From: Asterochloris sp. CNOR1
Taxonomy: Eukaryota > Chlorophyta > Trebouxiophyceae > Trebouxiales > Trebouxiaceae
Direction of reading: 5' to 3'
Assembly (NCBI GenBank): GCA_963969365.1
Contig: OZ017757.1
Span: forward strand, 372,001 to 436,000
Length of the DNA: 64,000 nt
In this document: in pieces, positions 12,492 to 25,887 of the stretch
Position numbering within the stretch: the stretch's first letter is position 1
How the letters are laid out: the number at the start of each line of letters is the position of its first letter
Made by a program: the position numbers and the translations under genes
The notes under the pieces: model-generated
Databases searched by the model: none
The model's input: only the letters and a program-made list of their open reading frames with translations
Told to the model about the DNA's origin: nothing

Positions 12492-15400
12492 ATGGCGCCA
12501 CGAGTGCTGGCCATTTCAGATGTCAGAGTGGCCAACCTGCCCCACACCACCAACCTGGATGCCCCCTTCTGCAGCTTTGAGCTGGGCATGGCGCGTGTCA
12601 CCACTAACACTGTCAGGCAAGCCTGCACTCCTGGAATCAGCGGCGTTGGAGGCAAGGTTACGCTCCAGAATCCTGCATTAGTGGTTGTGGTTGACCAGCC
12701 TGGGCGGGAGCCACAGCTACTTTTACAGTTGCAGGCGGGCGTGAGCCCACTCCCAGGCCATACATGCAATGCTTGGCACTCTGTTGTACAAAGTCTGGTG
12801 CTGCATTTGCCAGACTGGGGGCTCTTAAGCAATGCACCCTGGCCTGCTGACTCACACCTTCAGGCACTCTGAGATGTAGCTGGGCCCCAGGCCACACACT
12901 TCTGGCAGTCTGTAGCGCCTTCCAGTTGCAGATGCTGCCAAGAGGTTTGCTGAAGCTGTGCGGCGGCCCGTGCACCGTCAGTGCCAGCGAAGCATGCCCC
13001 GCAGCGGAGCACTGTCAACTGAAACGCACAGCCACACACCATCTGCCACTCTGTGCTTGATTGAGCTCGGCAGCAGCTTGAAGCATCCCTACATGAAGCT
13101 TTAGGCAGTCTCGAGCCCCTGCAGCAGCTTTGGCAGCCTTGATCTGCAAATGCGGCGGCAGCCTCTGCAGGCCCTGCTGCTGCCGCCAGAGTAGACGAGC
13201 ACTGCTCATGCTGCAGCCCCACAGCAGACACCATGCTGAGCAGCCCACGCCGCGCTGCCTGCAGCAGGGGTGCACTGCACCCCACGCTGTGGCTGCGCAG
13301 CAGGTTGCGCAGGCACAATGCTTGAACGAGCTGGGCCACTGGTGCCTGCAGGTCGACAGGAGCCCCTGACACAGCCTTTGGGAAGCAGGCAGTCCTCTAT
13401 GTTGCCTTTGACCCCCATGCACAGGGGGCTGCCCATCTGAGGATACACCTTTACGGGCACCAGCACCTGAGGCATGACACACTGCTGGGTGTGGGCAGCG
13501 TGTCGCTGGTGGCAGCCGTGCAGGCCGGCGCTGTCAGCGTCCACCTGCTGGACCCGTACGGGCAGGTGAGGCGCTCTGGGTGATGATCAGGCTTTGATAG
13601 GCTGCCGTGTTGTCTGTGTGTGAGTCAAAGTCATGTGTATGGCCCAAGGAGGACCAGCTGATGCCAGTCCCACACCATGTGGCGGTAAACTTGCTGAGCG
13701 GGCGGCCATGCAGTGCATGTGAGACACATGGCCAGGAAGCTACTATTGTACAGCATCCCAATGATGGCGGGGCACTGGGCAGGAAATCTGTTAGGCTGGC
13801 TGTCAGCCAAATGAGGCAGCGGGAGCAGTCAGCTAATGATACAGGATGCTTGCCTGGTTGCGAAACAAGGGGTACTTGACAATGATTTTGCTGATGGGCT
13901 GACAGCTGGCGTGTGTGCATCCAGTCAGTGCATGACGCCCAGGCTGCAGGTGCAGGGGGCTTTGTGAGGGCGTGTACATGACAAGCCACGCTTGCCTGTC
14001 AGATGGCAAGGGTGCAGGAGGGTGATGTGCGCCTGGCCGTGTTAGCGCTAATGTTGACAAGGTGGCGGTGCCAGGCTGTGGGCACCCAAGTAGAGCACGA
14101 GGGTTGCTGGACTTGGTGCCTGTGGCCGTCCCTGCCTGTGGCCATCCTAACCTGGCCTCATGACCACGCACACCATGTGTGAGGGCCTGGGGCCAGGCTG
14201 AGTGGTGCTACGCTCTGCACAGTGTTTGCGGCACCGGCCGCCGGCTGTGTGAGGTGACTGTGAATCATCCGTGAAATGTTTCCAGGTGAAATCCCATGCC
14301 TTTAGACAGCCTCCTAGTGCAGTGGACTTGCCCAGGTGCAAACTTGGCGGTGAACTCTCAGAGAGTTGTGGTTTGCCAATGACGCAGACAATGTATATGG
14401 CATGGCGGGCACAGCCTCGCTGCAGCGGGCTGTGCCTGCCATGATGGACCTGTCTCAGCACGCCAAACACGTGACATTCTCAAGCTTGAGTGGCGTGAGG
14501 CGGGAAGGATGTTGCGGCATCAGGGCTTTGTCTGGGGGGCATGAGGCGCAGAGTCAGCAGGCCTGGCATCTAAGAGGAAGCTGCAGTCCACCAGTCTGTT
14601 GCGCGGCCACCGCACTGTCGCTCTGTTGCCATCAGCAGCATGTGCTAATGTATGAGGTTTGAGCTGGCCTCCAGCCCACGGGTCCACTTGCATCAGTGCA
14701 ATCCGTGTACAGACTTGATCTGGTGGGCGGCATTTGTCAGGAGCTGTGCATGGACGCAGGCTGCTCCTGCGGAGCCCTGCAGCTGGGAATGGCATGCTTT
14801 TGTGCAGATGGATTAGCATACTGGCATGAATGATGACATAACATGATCCACTTTGGCATTTGTGTCATCACAGGCCCCAACGACATATCGCAATACCAGC
14901 TTAGCTGGCGTAAGCTGCTTGCAAGGAGCAACACAAGATGCAGCAACTGCATGTGCTGGCAGCAGGATCACCAGCTGCCTGACACACCACCAGCATGTTC
15001 TGGCAGTTGGTACGAGCACAAGGAGGGTTCATCACGACAGAAGCCTCAGTGGCCTGCCTGCTTTGCGCACATCTTTGAGCAGATCTGTCCAGCCATGGGG
15101 ACGGACCTGCCAGCTGAGCTTTGCTCGGTAACCCATGCTGCAGTGCAGCCCCTCTGTCCCCTGAGATGTGGTGTGTGCCTGCAGGATGCTGCTGATGTGG
15201 AGTTTGCTGTGCACTCTCTGGCCCCCAATGAGGCAGCCAATGGAGTGGCGGTCTCCCACGGCCCCGCGGTGCCCGTGCCGGCAGCCGACAACACCTCTGC
15301 AGCTATGCTGCCGGGGGCCGAGGTCACCTCTGGTAGGTTCATCAGATGCGACGGGTGGACGACTCTCTGGGCTGGCACCACGCTGGCTTGCTCTCAGGCG

Positions 15401-18340
15401 GTCGGGCATGCATTGTCTCTTGGATGCAGATGCACCAGCCTGCTAATGTGAGCAGGATGGCTGTGACCTGACAAGTCAGCACCATGCAGCAGGCTCCCTG
15501 TGAGGCCATCCCCACTCTGCAGCCTGCTGACATGATTTCAGTGGTGGCAGGTCATGCACTGCCTCCTGTGCATCAGGCTGCTGTCAGGCACGCATGGGCG
15601 TCGCCAATGTTTGTGTGGCACCGTGCAGCAGGCCCTTCTGCCTGTCCCTGCCCTGCTGCCTGGTGGCAGCCCTCCTTGCTGGTCACTGCTTGTTGTGTCT
15701 CATTCCGCACTGCGCCCTGCCATTGGCTGCGCTGCACATGCACTGCCTCTACCCTGCAGCTTGCTGGCAGCCTGTCAGGGATGAACAGTGCATGTGCGCG
15801 CCACTCTGCACTTGAGTTGTGACCACCGTCTGTTTTACATTCAAATCCATTGCTGTGTCTGCATGGAACAAGACTGGACTCTTGAGCTGTCCTCTGGCTG
15901 CACGTGGAGTGCTGGCGCACACGCCCTGTTCATGATCCCTGACCTCTGCTTTGCAGCCCACTTCTGGGCACTGCCCGACGCTCTGCTTCCAGCCTGCTCA
16001 CCCTGTCCCTGACCTTGCCCTGCAGCCCACTCCGGCCAGCCCCAGCAGCTGGCACCCCCGCTGCCACGGCAGACCAGCCAGGGCGGGCCGTCCCTGCACG
16101 TCCCCCCGGGCCCGGCAGTGCCAATGCAGACGGGGGAGGACAACCCTGCTACTCCCCCAAGCCAGGTACATGTCTTTTCCAGCATAATGATCATCTCGCA
16201 AAATGTTTGCGGTGCTTGTGCATAAGCAAGTAGGTAACAAACACCTGCTCTGATACTACAGGCTTGCTTTGCACTTGCTTTGTGAGCACAGCCATCCTGT
16301 AGCCCTGTATGTGCACCTGTGTGTGCACATGCTCTGCCAGAGTCCCTGCACCTCGCCTTGCTCCAGCCATGCATGTACATGCGTCAGGCCGCTCACAGGC
16401 AGGGTGCTGTTGATGACTGGCGATGACTGGCAGGCACCAGGCCTGCCTTCCCTCGTTGGCTGCCCCTGTGGCTGCACACTGCATGTGTGCACCCTCGGTC
16501 CAGCAGCGCCCACGGCCCTGCATGTGCATTGCTTTGTTCCAGGCATCTCAGCTTCGACGGCAGAGCATGCAGCTCTGCTGGTGCTCTGGTGGCCGCATGC
16601 TTGCTGCATGGTCGCCCGCACTTAGTCCAGGCCTGACGCAATGTCAGTCACTGCTGCACCGCCCAGCTGCCAGCGACCTCACACTGCTGCCAGCCCATGC
16701 GCCCTGTCTGCTCACGACAGTCCCAGCATGGTCCACAGTCCTCCTGATGCAGCTTGCTGTCCTTGTCACTGCAGGAACCACCCCCAGCCTGGTCGTTGCC
16801 TGCTCAAAGACAGCCCCTGGATCATCCGCAAAAGACCAGGAGGCTGCCTCACTGACGCTGCTCCTGTTCTGCTGCAGGGGCATGTCTTGCACTACCCCAG
16901 CACGAGTTCAGGCACCCCCAGGAGCGACAACGGGGACGTGTCTGGTGTGCCCCAGGTGACGGGCAACCGAGTCGTCAACCACCGCACACAGGTAGTGGGG
17001 TGTGTTGAGGGGCGTGCAAGGTTGCCAGGCTTTCAGTGTTTCGTGGTCGGTGAGGTCACTGCGTTGCAGCAGCATGCTGGCAGCAGCAGTCTGTCATCAG
17101 GCCACCTGCTTGTAGAGACCTGGCAGCATGCAGTGTTGTCCAGACAAGCTTGAGGAGCGGGTGTTCATCAGGCAGAATGCATCTGAGGGCTGCTCCGCAT
17201 GCACACGGGCAACAGAGAAGCATAGGCATGCAACAGTGCCTCCAGGAGAACCCCCCAGGCTGGCAGACCTGTGCTGGTCGCCACACTCGCTGCCTTGTGC
17301 TGCAGGGGGTGCCTCAATGCATTGGAGGGGTCTTGAGTTGCATTGGTGGCTGCTTGACCCACCCCTGTTTGCTGCAGGCTGTGCATGAGTCGGGGGTCTT
17401 CCAGAATGGGCAGCGGGTGCCCACCTTCAGGGACCGCTTTGGAGACAGCAACAACTTCCAGCAGTCTGGCAATGAGGAGCCCTGGGTGAGCTGCTGTGCC
17501 CTGCTCGTCAATGTATTCAATCTTTGCTGCTGACTATGTGCTTACTCGTTACTGCAAGCGCCCACACTACTCTCTTCATCTTGACTCCCTCCGCAATCGC
17601 CCTGACTGCTCACATCACGTCTCAACTCCCCTGCCGTCGCCCATGCCGGGGCAGGGCAAGTCCTTACAGCCTGTGAGCTGCTGAGGGTGGCACCCTCCTG
17701 TCGTGCTGTGCCGTGCTGTAAAAGCCAGGACCTGGCCGAGGAACACATGCAGAGCGTCTGCACATGCCTAGAAGTTCGCCCTTCGGGATATGTGTCTTTC
17801 TAGGGGGTGCATCCTGCTGCTGTGCTGTGCTGGGCCGTGCTTCCATCTCCATTACCTGCCTGCGCATGGCCATGCAGCCTGTGTCCAAGCCAAATGGTAC
17901 GCCCTGCTGGTGTGCCCGTGCCATTCTGACTGGTTGCTGCTGCGTGGGACTGCAGGCTCGCAGCATGACCGAGCGGGCCAGAGCAGCAGCCAGAGGAGCA
18001 ATGTCCAATGTCAGGTCGCAGCTCGACAACGCCCGCCTCTCCACGCCCCGTGCAGGCACATCTCAGGCAAGCTTATTCTTCTCATCTGCTCCCTCATGTT
18101 GCTGGGTTCTAGGTGGAGTCTATCTTGGGACCAACCGTCAGGCAGCCCCGTGCTCCTAGTGCAGACATCTCCCATGTACCACCGCTGAGCGCCATTGCCA
18201 CCTTTCAGCTTGGTTTGTTGTGTGATTCTGCTGCTGTGGCCTTGTCCCAGTCGTGCAAGCTGTGCAGCAGTGCTTGCTGTGGGTGCCATCCCACAGGAGA
18301 GCTTGCTGTCTGTGTTCTCCTGCTGCTGCTGCTTGCCTGA
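12492..18340 (+). CDS. Probable C2-domain protein with low-complexity tail
   Basis: C2 domains bind phospholipids, often with calcium. The first exon (12492-12616) reads LDAPFCSFELG then RVTTNTV, typical of the first strands of a C2 domain. An exon ending at 13565 reads AVLYVAFDPHAQG, HLRIHLYGHQHLRHD, LLGVGSVSL and LLDPYGQ, typical of the later strands. The exon or exons between, which should carry the NPxW strand, were not found. Later exons join in phase: 15185-15332, 16026-16165, 16878-16991, 17378-17485, 17956-18066, 18113-18340. They encode a Pro/Gln/Ser-rich tail with FQNGQRVPTFRDRFGDS and an Arg/Ala-rich helix. Introns after 12616 and 18066 would use GC donors. A TGTAA, a possible algal poly(A) signal, lies near 18705. 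The last 40 residues are cysteine/leucine-rich and may be wrong. Confidence 0.55.
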
Positions 18341-18810
18341 CAAATGGCTGTTGTGTAGATTGCTTGCTGTGGCTGCTGCAGGGCTCTGCACTGCCTCCCC
18401 CTTCCCAGTGAGATCCCTAACACAGAGTCCCATGAGGGGCAGACGCTTTAGCTGCACTGCCACCCCCTTCCCCGTGAGGTGCTAGAAGGTCTCCTCATGC
18501 CTGTCATGGGCAGGGCTCTCACCAACCCATCAGCAAGGGCCTCTGTGCCTCACATAGGCATCACCCGCTCTCCACATGTCTCCTGCTATCTGCGCTAGCA
18601 ATTCTCTCTGATTGTTAGACTGCTCAAGCACTCATTTTGTCGTGTTTTTTGCTGGAAGTTGAAGGCAGCAGTGTGCCATACACTGCCTGCTTCTGCGTTG
18701 CAAATGTAAGTGGACAGCCATTTTGTCCTGACTGATATTGGACTGAAGTTCTTGACAGCTGCAGGTCACAACACTCTTTCATTGGTACAGTGCTAAGTCA
18801 TGTAAAGTTC
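18341..18810. other. Convergent intergenic region
   Basis: Space between the plus-strand C2-like gene and the minus-strand allantoinase stop. It should hold both 3' UTRs. No gene or repeat is seen. Confidence 0.6.
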
Positions 18811-21800
18811 TCAATGGTAAAAATCAAATCCTCTGTTTGGCTTCTCTACGTCCCTGTATAACAAGGTCTTGCCACATATCTGTGGCGCAACTGGGATGCT
18901 GGCTGTGGAATTGAAAACTACCTGGCCTCTCAGGATGGTGAGTTCGACCTTGCCTGGCAACGAAGTGTCAGCAAAGGGGGTCTCCTTGTGCTTCTGGTAC
19001 AGACCCTTGGAGGTAGTGTTGGCCCGCTCCTCAGGTCGCCAGACCTGCAGCAGATGCCTGCACATTGCTGACTTCAAGCGTGCTGTCAAGAGGCAAAGGC
19101 CTCTGTTAGTTTGAGCCAGCAGTTAGAGGCCACCAGACCTGCAACAGAGAAATGCAGGCTTGAGGAACAGCGTGAAGCCCCTTGCTCCCGCATGACAAGC
19201 TGTGTGACTCCCAAACGCTGCCAGACTGCAGTGTTCAGGGCAGCCTCTGCGCAAATGTGAGGGTGAGCAAGCTGCAGCAGGGGCTTGCATGAGCCAGGGA
19301 CAGGGGCACCCAGACAATTTGTGAATCGGAAGGTTTGAGAGCTGCCACTCAAGGTGATGCATGAGGCCTGGCTCTGGTCAAAGATGTGCTGGGTTGTACG
19401 CGTCCTGGGCGCCTGACGCTTGTCAGATGCTGGCCCTGGCTCAGCAAATGTTTCCAGCCCCTGAGTCCAGGCGTATAAACAGCTCTCACCATAGGATCAG
19501 CATCTGGCCCAGCCTTGATGGTGCCCGTGCTCGGTTGTGCAGCCCTGCCTGCAGCCTGCTCACCTTCCCCTGGGTGGGCCCACATCAGCAGTGACAGAAT
19601 GCCCTGCGCTGACCAGGCAGATTTTGACAGATGCCACCTCACAACACGAAATCACAGGGAACCCGAGCAGGAAGGCTCACCACCAAGTCAGCGTCCAGGC
19701 CAGCCTCGATGGCGCCCTTGCTCATGTGCATGCCTGCCAGCGCAGCAGGCCGCTGGCTCCACAGCTGGGCCATCTTCAGCAGCAGCTGGTCTAGCGTGAC
19801 CTCAGGGTTGTGGCGCTGCATGGAGGCCAGTGTGGCGGGCAGGGAGTACTGCAGGCCTGCACCAGGGCATCGAGTCAGGTTCAAGGCAGGCTAGTATCTG
19901 CAACTTCTGCATCCAGGCGCTGCATGGAGACCAGCAAAGAGCCAAACAACCTCTGCAAGCCTGCAGAAGGGGATGAGTAGGGTTTTGCATGCCATGCAAC
20001 CTCCGCCGTAAGCTGGCGGTGCTCCTAAATTGGGATGCTGCCACTCAATATGCAGGCCTGCAGCAGGTCATCATAGAATTCATTGCTAGCTGTTGAGTGC
20101 AGGTCCTCTGTGTAGAGAGTGATTTCAGGCAGATGTGAAGCACCAAAGAACATTGCTGCAGGCACACTTGCCACCACTTGTCAACGGCACCCTGCATTGT
20201 TGCCCTGGGATTACTGACAATTTGCCATTGTCGCCTCTGGTCCCTCAGCACCAGCCAATGCAGCCCTCATGCAGCGCGCAGCTGCCACCACGTGTCCTGG
20301 ATCCAGCCAATGCAGCCCTCAGGTGGTGCGCACCTGCTGCCACACCCCTCAGCACCAGCAAACACATACCTCAGGCAGCGCGCAGCTGCCACCCTGTGGT
20401 CAAGCTTTAGCTAATGCAGCCCTCAGGTTGTGTGACCCTGCCGCCACACTCCTCAGCGCCAGCAAACATGGCCCTCAGGCAGCACGCACCTGCCACGCCT
20501 CCCCAGGCCCTTATGAAGTCGCCCTCCTGCAGCAGCTTGGCCTCTCCAGGAACAGGGGAGTGGTCGCTGGCCAAAGTGTCAATGATGCCGTCCTGCAGAC
20601 AGATGGAGGTAGTCAGCGGCAGAGGCGTGGGCACTATGCTGAGGCCTAACACACTGTCAAAGTATGAGAGGCGCGAGCACAATGTACCTGTAAGCCGCGG
20701 CGCAGGCCCTCTCGGTTGGCCGCGTCCCGCAGGGGTGGCATGCACTTCATCAGGGTGTTGCGGTCTGCGACGTCCTCGTCGGCAAACAGTATCAGGTGGG
20801 GTGCTGTCTCAACCGAGAGGGGAAGGCCTGCAGTAGTCAGACCACCTTCTGAAAGATTGACAACACCAGCAAGCATCATCAGGTGCAATGCCGACTTAGC
20901 TGACGTGAGCAGGCCTGCAGCAGGCCAGCACATAGATTGGAGGCAGGAAGGCAGGGGACGGTACCAGGAGGTGGTCAGACGTCACCAAGACAAGGGAAGG
21001 CCTGCAGCAACCCAGCAAAGCCCAGGAGTCGATTGCAGAAAGCAAGCACCTAAGGTGAGGCGCATTCATGAACAGCGACAGGCCTGCAGACCAAGACAAG
21101 GGCAGGCCTGCTGCAACTCAGCAGAGCCCAGGGGTCCAATTGCAGAAAGCAAGAACCTAAGACGAGACGCCCTCATGAAGAGTGACACGCCTGCAGGGGC
21201 AGACTTGACACCAGTGATTGCTTCAGCCTGTCATGATTCTGCCTGCCCTCAACCCCGTAGGTGTGGCAGGTCTTGGCTCACTCGGCACAGCAGAAATTGC
21301 GTGTTGTGCTTGCAGCAGCATGCGCAGCCGGCACCATTAGCACTGTTTGCTGTCCACCCATGCAGCAAAAGCCGTAGCTGTTGCGCATGCAGCAGCCCTC
21401 ACCATCTGCCTTGGCCGCCTTAATCAGCGGGAGCATGTCCGCGTTGCCCAGGTGGGCGATGTGCAGCTCGAAACCCTCCTCAATGCGCTGCTTCTGGCCC
21501 GCGCGCAGCACATCAATCAGCATGGACACTGCGGCCGCCTCAAAGCGCTTGGGACGGGTCTGCAGGAAAGTCTGGTACTTGTGGGGGTCGCCCTGCAAGC
21601 CACAGCTGAACATGTGGTTAGCTATAAGCTGCTTTTTAAATGTCCATTGTGTGTTGCTCCTCAGCTGCTGCTGCTTGCCGACCAGGCCAGAGGCAGCACT
21701 GATGAGGCAGGTGTGATGCAGGGATGACAGCAGCCAGCTGGCAACTCCAGCCTGCAGCACGTGTTCCGGTATTCAAGTACGCGGGCACACGGTATGCGCC

Positions 21801-24800
21801 TTCAGAAACTACTGAGTCGGCCCACAGTCTCACCTTGGGGGCAATCATATCAACCAGCTCCGCATGGATGTACAGCGGGGCGCCCAGATGCTTGAGCGCT
21901 GGCAGGGCATTCTCCACATCCTGCCTGTTCACGTGGTCGAACTCAGTGCCTGCAAGGTGTACGGAAAGTGGGCGCAGTCCAAGCTTTGCAGATTAGCACC
22001 ACCAAGAGTGCCACCAAGTTGGGAAGAGCAGGTTCATCAGCGTGTTTTGCAGCCAGTAGTGTGCATGCCAGATGCTCAAGCTTGCTAGGATAGGGTGCAA
22101 CCCTTGGAAGATGGCTATAGGAGGGGCCTGCTTGCATGAGCAGATTGCAGGCGTTGCACAATGCCTGCTTGAAGATCAGGGTACACTGGAAGAACGCAGT
22201 GCAGCAGGTGCAGCCCAAGCCTTCAGGGCTGGTCACCTGCCGGCGACAGGAATGCTTTGAAGCCCAGCGCTCCCGCCTCCATCAGCGCTGTGAGGGTCGC
22301 ACTGTCGTTTGCGTTCTGGGGCACCAGGCCTGCCCAGAAGCCCACATCCACGTGCACCTTATTCTACAGGACAGCAGACACGAAGTGCTGGAGGAGAGAT
22401 GCAATCAGACACAATAAATCTAGCGCTGACAAAGGAGACCCAGCACATGTCGCCACGTCCAGATACACTCTTTCTGCAGGGCAGCAGACAAAGTGGGTGC
22501 AAGGAAACATGATCTCAAAGTGAAGAACATAAGAAAGAGATGCTGGGAAGAAAGGCCCAGCAGGGCTAGCGTTGTTCCATACCCATGTGCACCTGTTCAT
22601 GCATGGAGAGCAACCAAGACAGGTGAAGGGGATGCTTGCCAAGATGTGAAACAGATCTGCATGGCTCCGGCAGGCTGCAGGTTCAAGCCGCGGTCTCACC
22701 AGGCTGACTCCCGATAGGCTTGCTGCCCAGTCATGCCCGTACCTTGCAGGCTACCCCTGCTAGGTATGGAGATCAGCTCTGAGACGACCAGAACGGCTAG
22801 GCCAACACCCTCTCTGCATTCGTGTGTCTTATTTTCTGTGGAGACCAGCCAGAATGAGGACCACACAGGGACCAGTGTCAGTCAGATTTTCCTGGGCTGA
22901 TGCTTTCCTCAGACAACCTCTTAGCAGGTGGCTACACCCGCCAGGCTTGCTACCCACCCAGGCCCTTCTCCTTCACTTTTCCATTTTCTGCACACTGCAC
23001 CTGGTGATTGCTAGGAAAATGCACTGAGCTGAAGGGTCTGGCAAGGCCAGCACTATCCTTCAGGGTGCCAGATGCCTTTGCCATGTAGCCCGTGCCGCTG
23101 CATTAGACAGGGGCTGCCACACCCCTCCATCTCCGCAGATCCACTCCATCACGAATCTCCATCAGCATGATAGCAGCATGGCATCAGCACGTGTATAGGT
23201 ACAGAAGCTCCCCTTGGGACAGAAGTCTTGCCGGCCAATGCAAAGCCACTTGACACCCTCACTTTGGCAAGTTGCGCCTTCTCTTCAAAAGACTTTGGCG
23301 TGATGGTCGGGGGAAGAGCATTCAGCGGCATGTCCACGCAGGTGGTCACGCCGCCGGCAGCAGCCGCCTGCGTCCCTGTGCTAAATCCTGCAAACGTTGG
23401 GCCACATGTAGTCAAGGTTCCTGCCAGGTCTAGACGCGAGCTTGCCTGCCTATAACAGCGCCTCTTGCCCCTCTAAAGGGGCCAGCAAGCAGGCGCATCC
23501 TGCTTGCAGACCTTAGCAAGAGAGATGAGCTGCTGAGTGATTGCTGCCTGTGACTCACTGGTACGCCCTGCACACAGGACTTATTCACATACCCCTGAAG
23601 CAAGAACTACACCGCTGTAAATACATTCATGCTGGCGTCAGCAGATGCCTGGGTTCAGTGCTGCCTGACAATTGTCAGGCAACATAGATCCGATCTGAAG
23701 CCACCAAACTGTGTAAATGTGGCCTGGGGTGGTGTTTACTGCACAAGGTGTTGCCTGAGTTGGGCTCAGCTTTCTTCAAGAGCAGCGCCAACCCTGTGGC
23801 AGAAACACCAGACCCCAAGCCGGCCCTTTCAAGCTTTTGCGCTTGTGTATGCATAACAGTGTACGCAACCGGTATTGTTACCCCAGCATTGCCTGCAACT
23901 GCTGACAAATTGTCAAAACCCAAGCTCATCATGCTCGCCCCCAGAAACAGGTCATAACACCTGAACAATCCTGGCCATGTTGGTACATACACTTGATCTT
24001 TTCAATACACTTTGGGTGGCAGGGCTGGGAGACACCACAGCATCACACACACCTGACCAAAGGTCACCGAAGTCCACATTGCCGAGGTTGCCCAGCAGAG
24101 ACAGGACGCCACACAAAGCAGGTTGCAAGTGCTCTCTTCCAGGCTTGTCTGCGTGCGGGTGACTTCCCAATGAGGTTGGGGAGTACTACAGCAACACCTG
24201 CGCCTGCTGTGTACTCTTTTGCTGTCCACTGTGTCTGCCCTCAAAGGATTAGCATGCAGGGCAGCTGATCACCCTACCAGTGCTGTCCTCCAGGCTCGTC
24301 AAAGTGCACATGGGTGGGCTTGGGAGAAACCACAGATCGCCTGCGCCTGCTGTGAGGTCAACAGCTCCAGTCCATCAATCTAGAAGCTTAGGCCTGGTTT
24401 CACCCAGAGCAGGGCCCCTGTTTGACTCACATTTGAGCTGCGAGGGCCCTACCCATCTCTGGAATCCAGGGCCAACTTGCGTTTGGTGGGTGGTTACAAC
24501 CAGCCTGGATCTAGCAGTGCCATGTGTGCCCACAAAGACAGGACACAGAGCACCCCCTCACCTTCCCAGTGCTCCCGACCAGGCTCATCAAAGTGCACAT
24601 GGGTGTCAATCAGGCCGGGGGACACCACGGCATCGCCCACATCAAGCCACCGGGAGGTGCCTGTCAGCTTCGACGTGCGCTGCCGAAAGAGCTCAAGATA
24701 CGTGATGTTGGCTGTGTCAGGTCCAGGCTTGATGACTGACACGATTTTGCCCTGGCGCACATGGACTGCAGCAGGAGATAAAGGAGTCTGTGTTGTGCCA

Positions 24801-25517
24801 TCCAACCAGGGGTGTGGAAGGGCCACCAGCTGGTGACTACAATAACTTGGCTTGGTGCACACAGACTGTGGGGGGAAAGGCATTATTCAGAGCATTTGGG
24901 CCACATACATGCAGCTGGCCCCTCATGCGTGACATTGGCTGGCGTAACAACTCGATTGCTGAGAGGAACTGCAGCAGAACAGCTGATTCTCGTCAGCAAT
25001 CGGGGTGTCATACAACGCCAGCCAGGCAGACAGAGTCATGGATTGCAACATCTCAAGCACATCTACTCAATGAGCTACTCTGCTTGAGCTGCCGTATCGG
25101 CTGGCAGAAGTGCCATTGCAATCATGGACTGCAGCAGTGGCATTGCAGCAGTGGCATTGAGGCGACAAAGAGTTTTGCGTAGCTGGCATGGCAGGCTAAT
25201 GTCAGCCTTTCTGCGTCCCTCACGCAGTAAGCAGTCAGTTGTCATGCATCAAGCAGGCAGCTGCAAGAATTCCTGAGGAGGGCAAATAAGCCCTAAACTG
25301 CACCTGCTGCAGCTGTGATCTCCTGTGGCAACACTGTTCTCTGGCCATAAAGGAGATAGTCATCGTGCTTGTAGTGGCCACAGTTGCTGGACCAGAACAT
25401 GAACTCCTTCAGGTCAATCACCCTCTCGAAGTCCAGTTTCTGCAGCAGCCAGCTCAGGGCCACCACATTGACGGCGATCACCAGGGCAAACGTGCCCCAG
25501 TCCTTTGAGCGACCCAT
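18811..25517 (-). CDS. ALN: Allantoinase, 10 exons, complete
   Basis: It hydrolyses allantoin to allantoate in purine breakdown, releasing nitrogen for reuse. Ten exons join in phase into 542 residues: 25304-25517, 24562-24765, 23263-23387, 22237-22363, 21834-21949, 21403-21592, 20688-20827, 20490-20592, 19681-19856, 18811-19044. The N-terminus has a membrane segment (about residues 9-26), as in plant ER-located allantoinase. The metal site of the amidohydrolase family is complete: HVH (127, 129), the lysine of GFKAF (217, carbamylated in the family), H252 in YIHAE, H309 in HIAHLG and D382 in ASDHSP. The motif [16 protein letters not shown] and the late RDAANRE also match. Several introns carry duplicated exon edges. 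The first exon is supported by phase and by a hydrophobic leader. Confidence 0.95.
20240..20490 (-). repeat. VNTR of about 50-56 bp abutting allantoinase exon 8 donor
   Basis: Four diverged units, with cores near 20274, 20327, 20378 and 20427, lead up to the true exon end at 20490. Each contains a version of GC(G/A)C(G/A)CA(C/G)CTGCC, the reverse of the exon-8 end plus donor, joined to a CCAATGCAGCCCTCA-like spacer. Confidence 0.8.
20900..21210 (-). repeat. Tandem units of about 105 bp carrying the acceptor of allantoinase exon 7
   Basis: Units near 20990 and 21098 share GGCCTGC(A/T)GCAAC(C/T)CAGCA and TTGCAGAAAGCAAG. They resemble the acceptor and first bases of the exon at 20688-20827. A weaker unit lies near 21190. 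They fill the intron just upstream of that exon in gene orientation. Confidence 0.7.
23985..24345 (-). repeat. Two or three decayed copies of allantoinase exon 2 3' half
   Basis: The end of the exon at 24562-24765 ([15 protein letters not shown] and the preceding VVSPGLID region) recurs at about 24266-24345 over some 80 bp with good identity. Weaker copies lie at about 24128-24210 and 23990-24060. Frames are broken in the copies, so they are not alternative exons. Confidence 0.75.
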
Positions 25518-25887
25518 GCTGCCGGCAACTGAGAAGCCTAGAAGGTGAGCAGCTCAGAAAAAGTGGCAGCACAGCATGTCAACGATCTTGGCCTCTCTCC
25601 AGGGGTTGTTGCCCTTTGTCACTTTCCCCAAGGTTGCACAGCCCAAGATTGGTTGAGAAAGGTGAGATGCAAGGCTGATGAGCATGAGGAGGAGCGACTT
25701 GACTGAGGCATGCCGTTCATCCCTGTGCGCCATTCAGCATGTCCTGCAGGTGTAAAAGCTGAGCCAGAAATGGGCCTGGCATCGTCAGGGTGGCTCCGCA
25801 TCTGCAGCCAGAGTGCAATCATGGCAGCCTGAGCTAATCGCGGCATCATCACCATCAGATCAGAGTGGGATGAGCGTCTGGTGGTAG
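25518..25887. other. Upstream region of allantoinase, no gene recognised
   Basis: An open frame on the minus strand (25619-25855) has no recognisable domain and atypical composition, so I do not call it a gene. The allantoinase promoter probably lies here. Confidence 0.4.

Noticed and set aside
15841-16380. A minus-strand frame of 179 codons over the C2-like gene
   Set aside because: It overlaps the in-phase plus-strand exon 16026-16165 and has no homology signal.
25619-25855. A 78-codon minus-strand frame as a small gene
   Set aside because: No domain, no exon partners and no conserved pattern. It is within the range of chance frames in this window.
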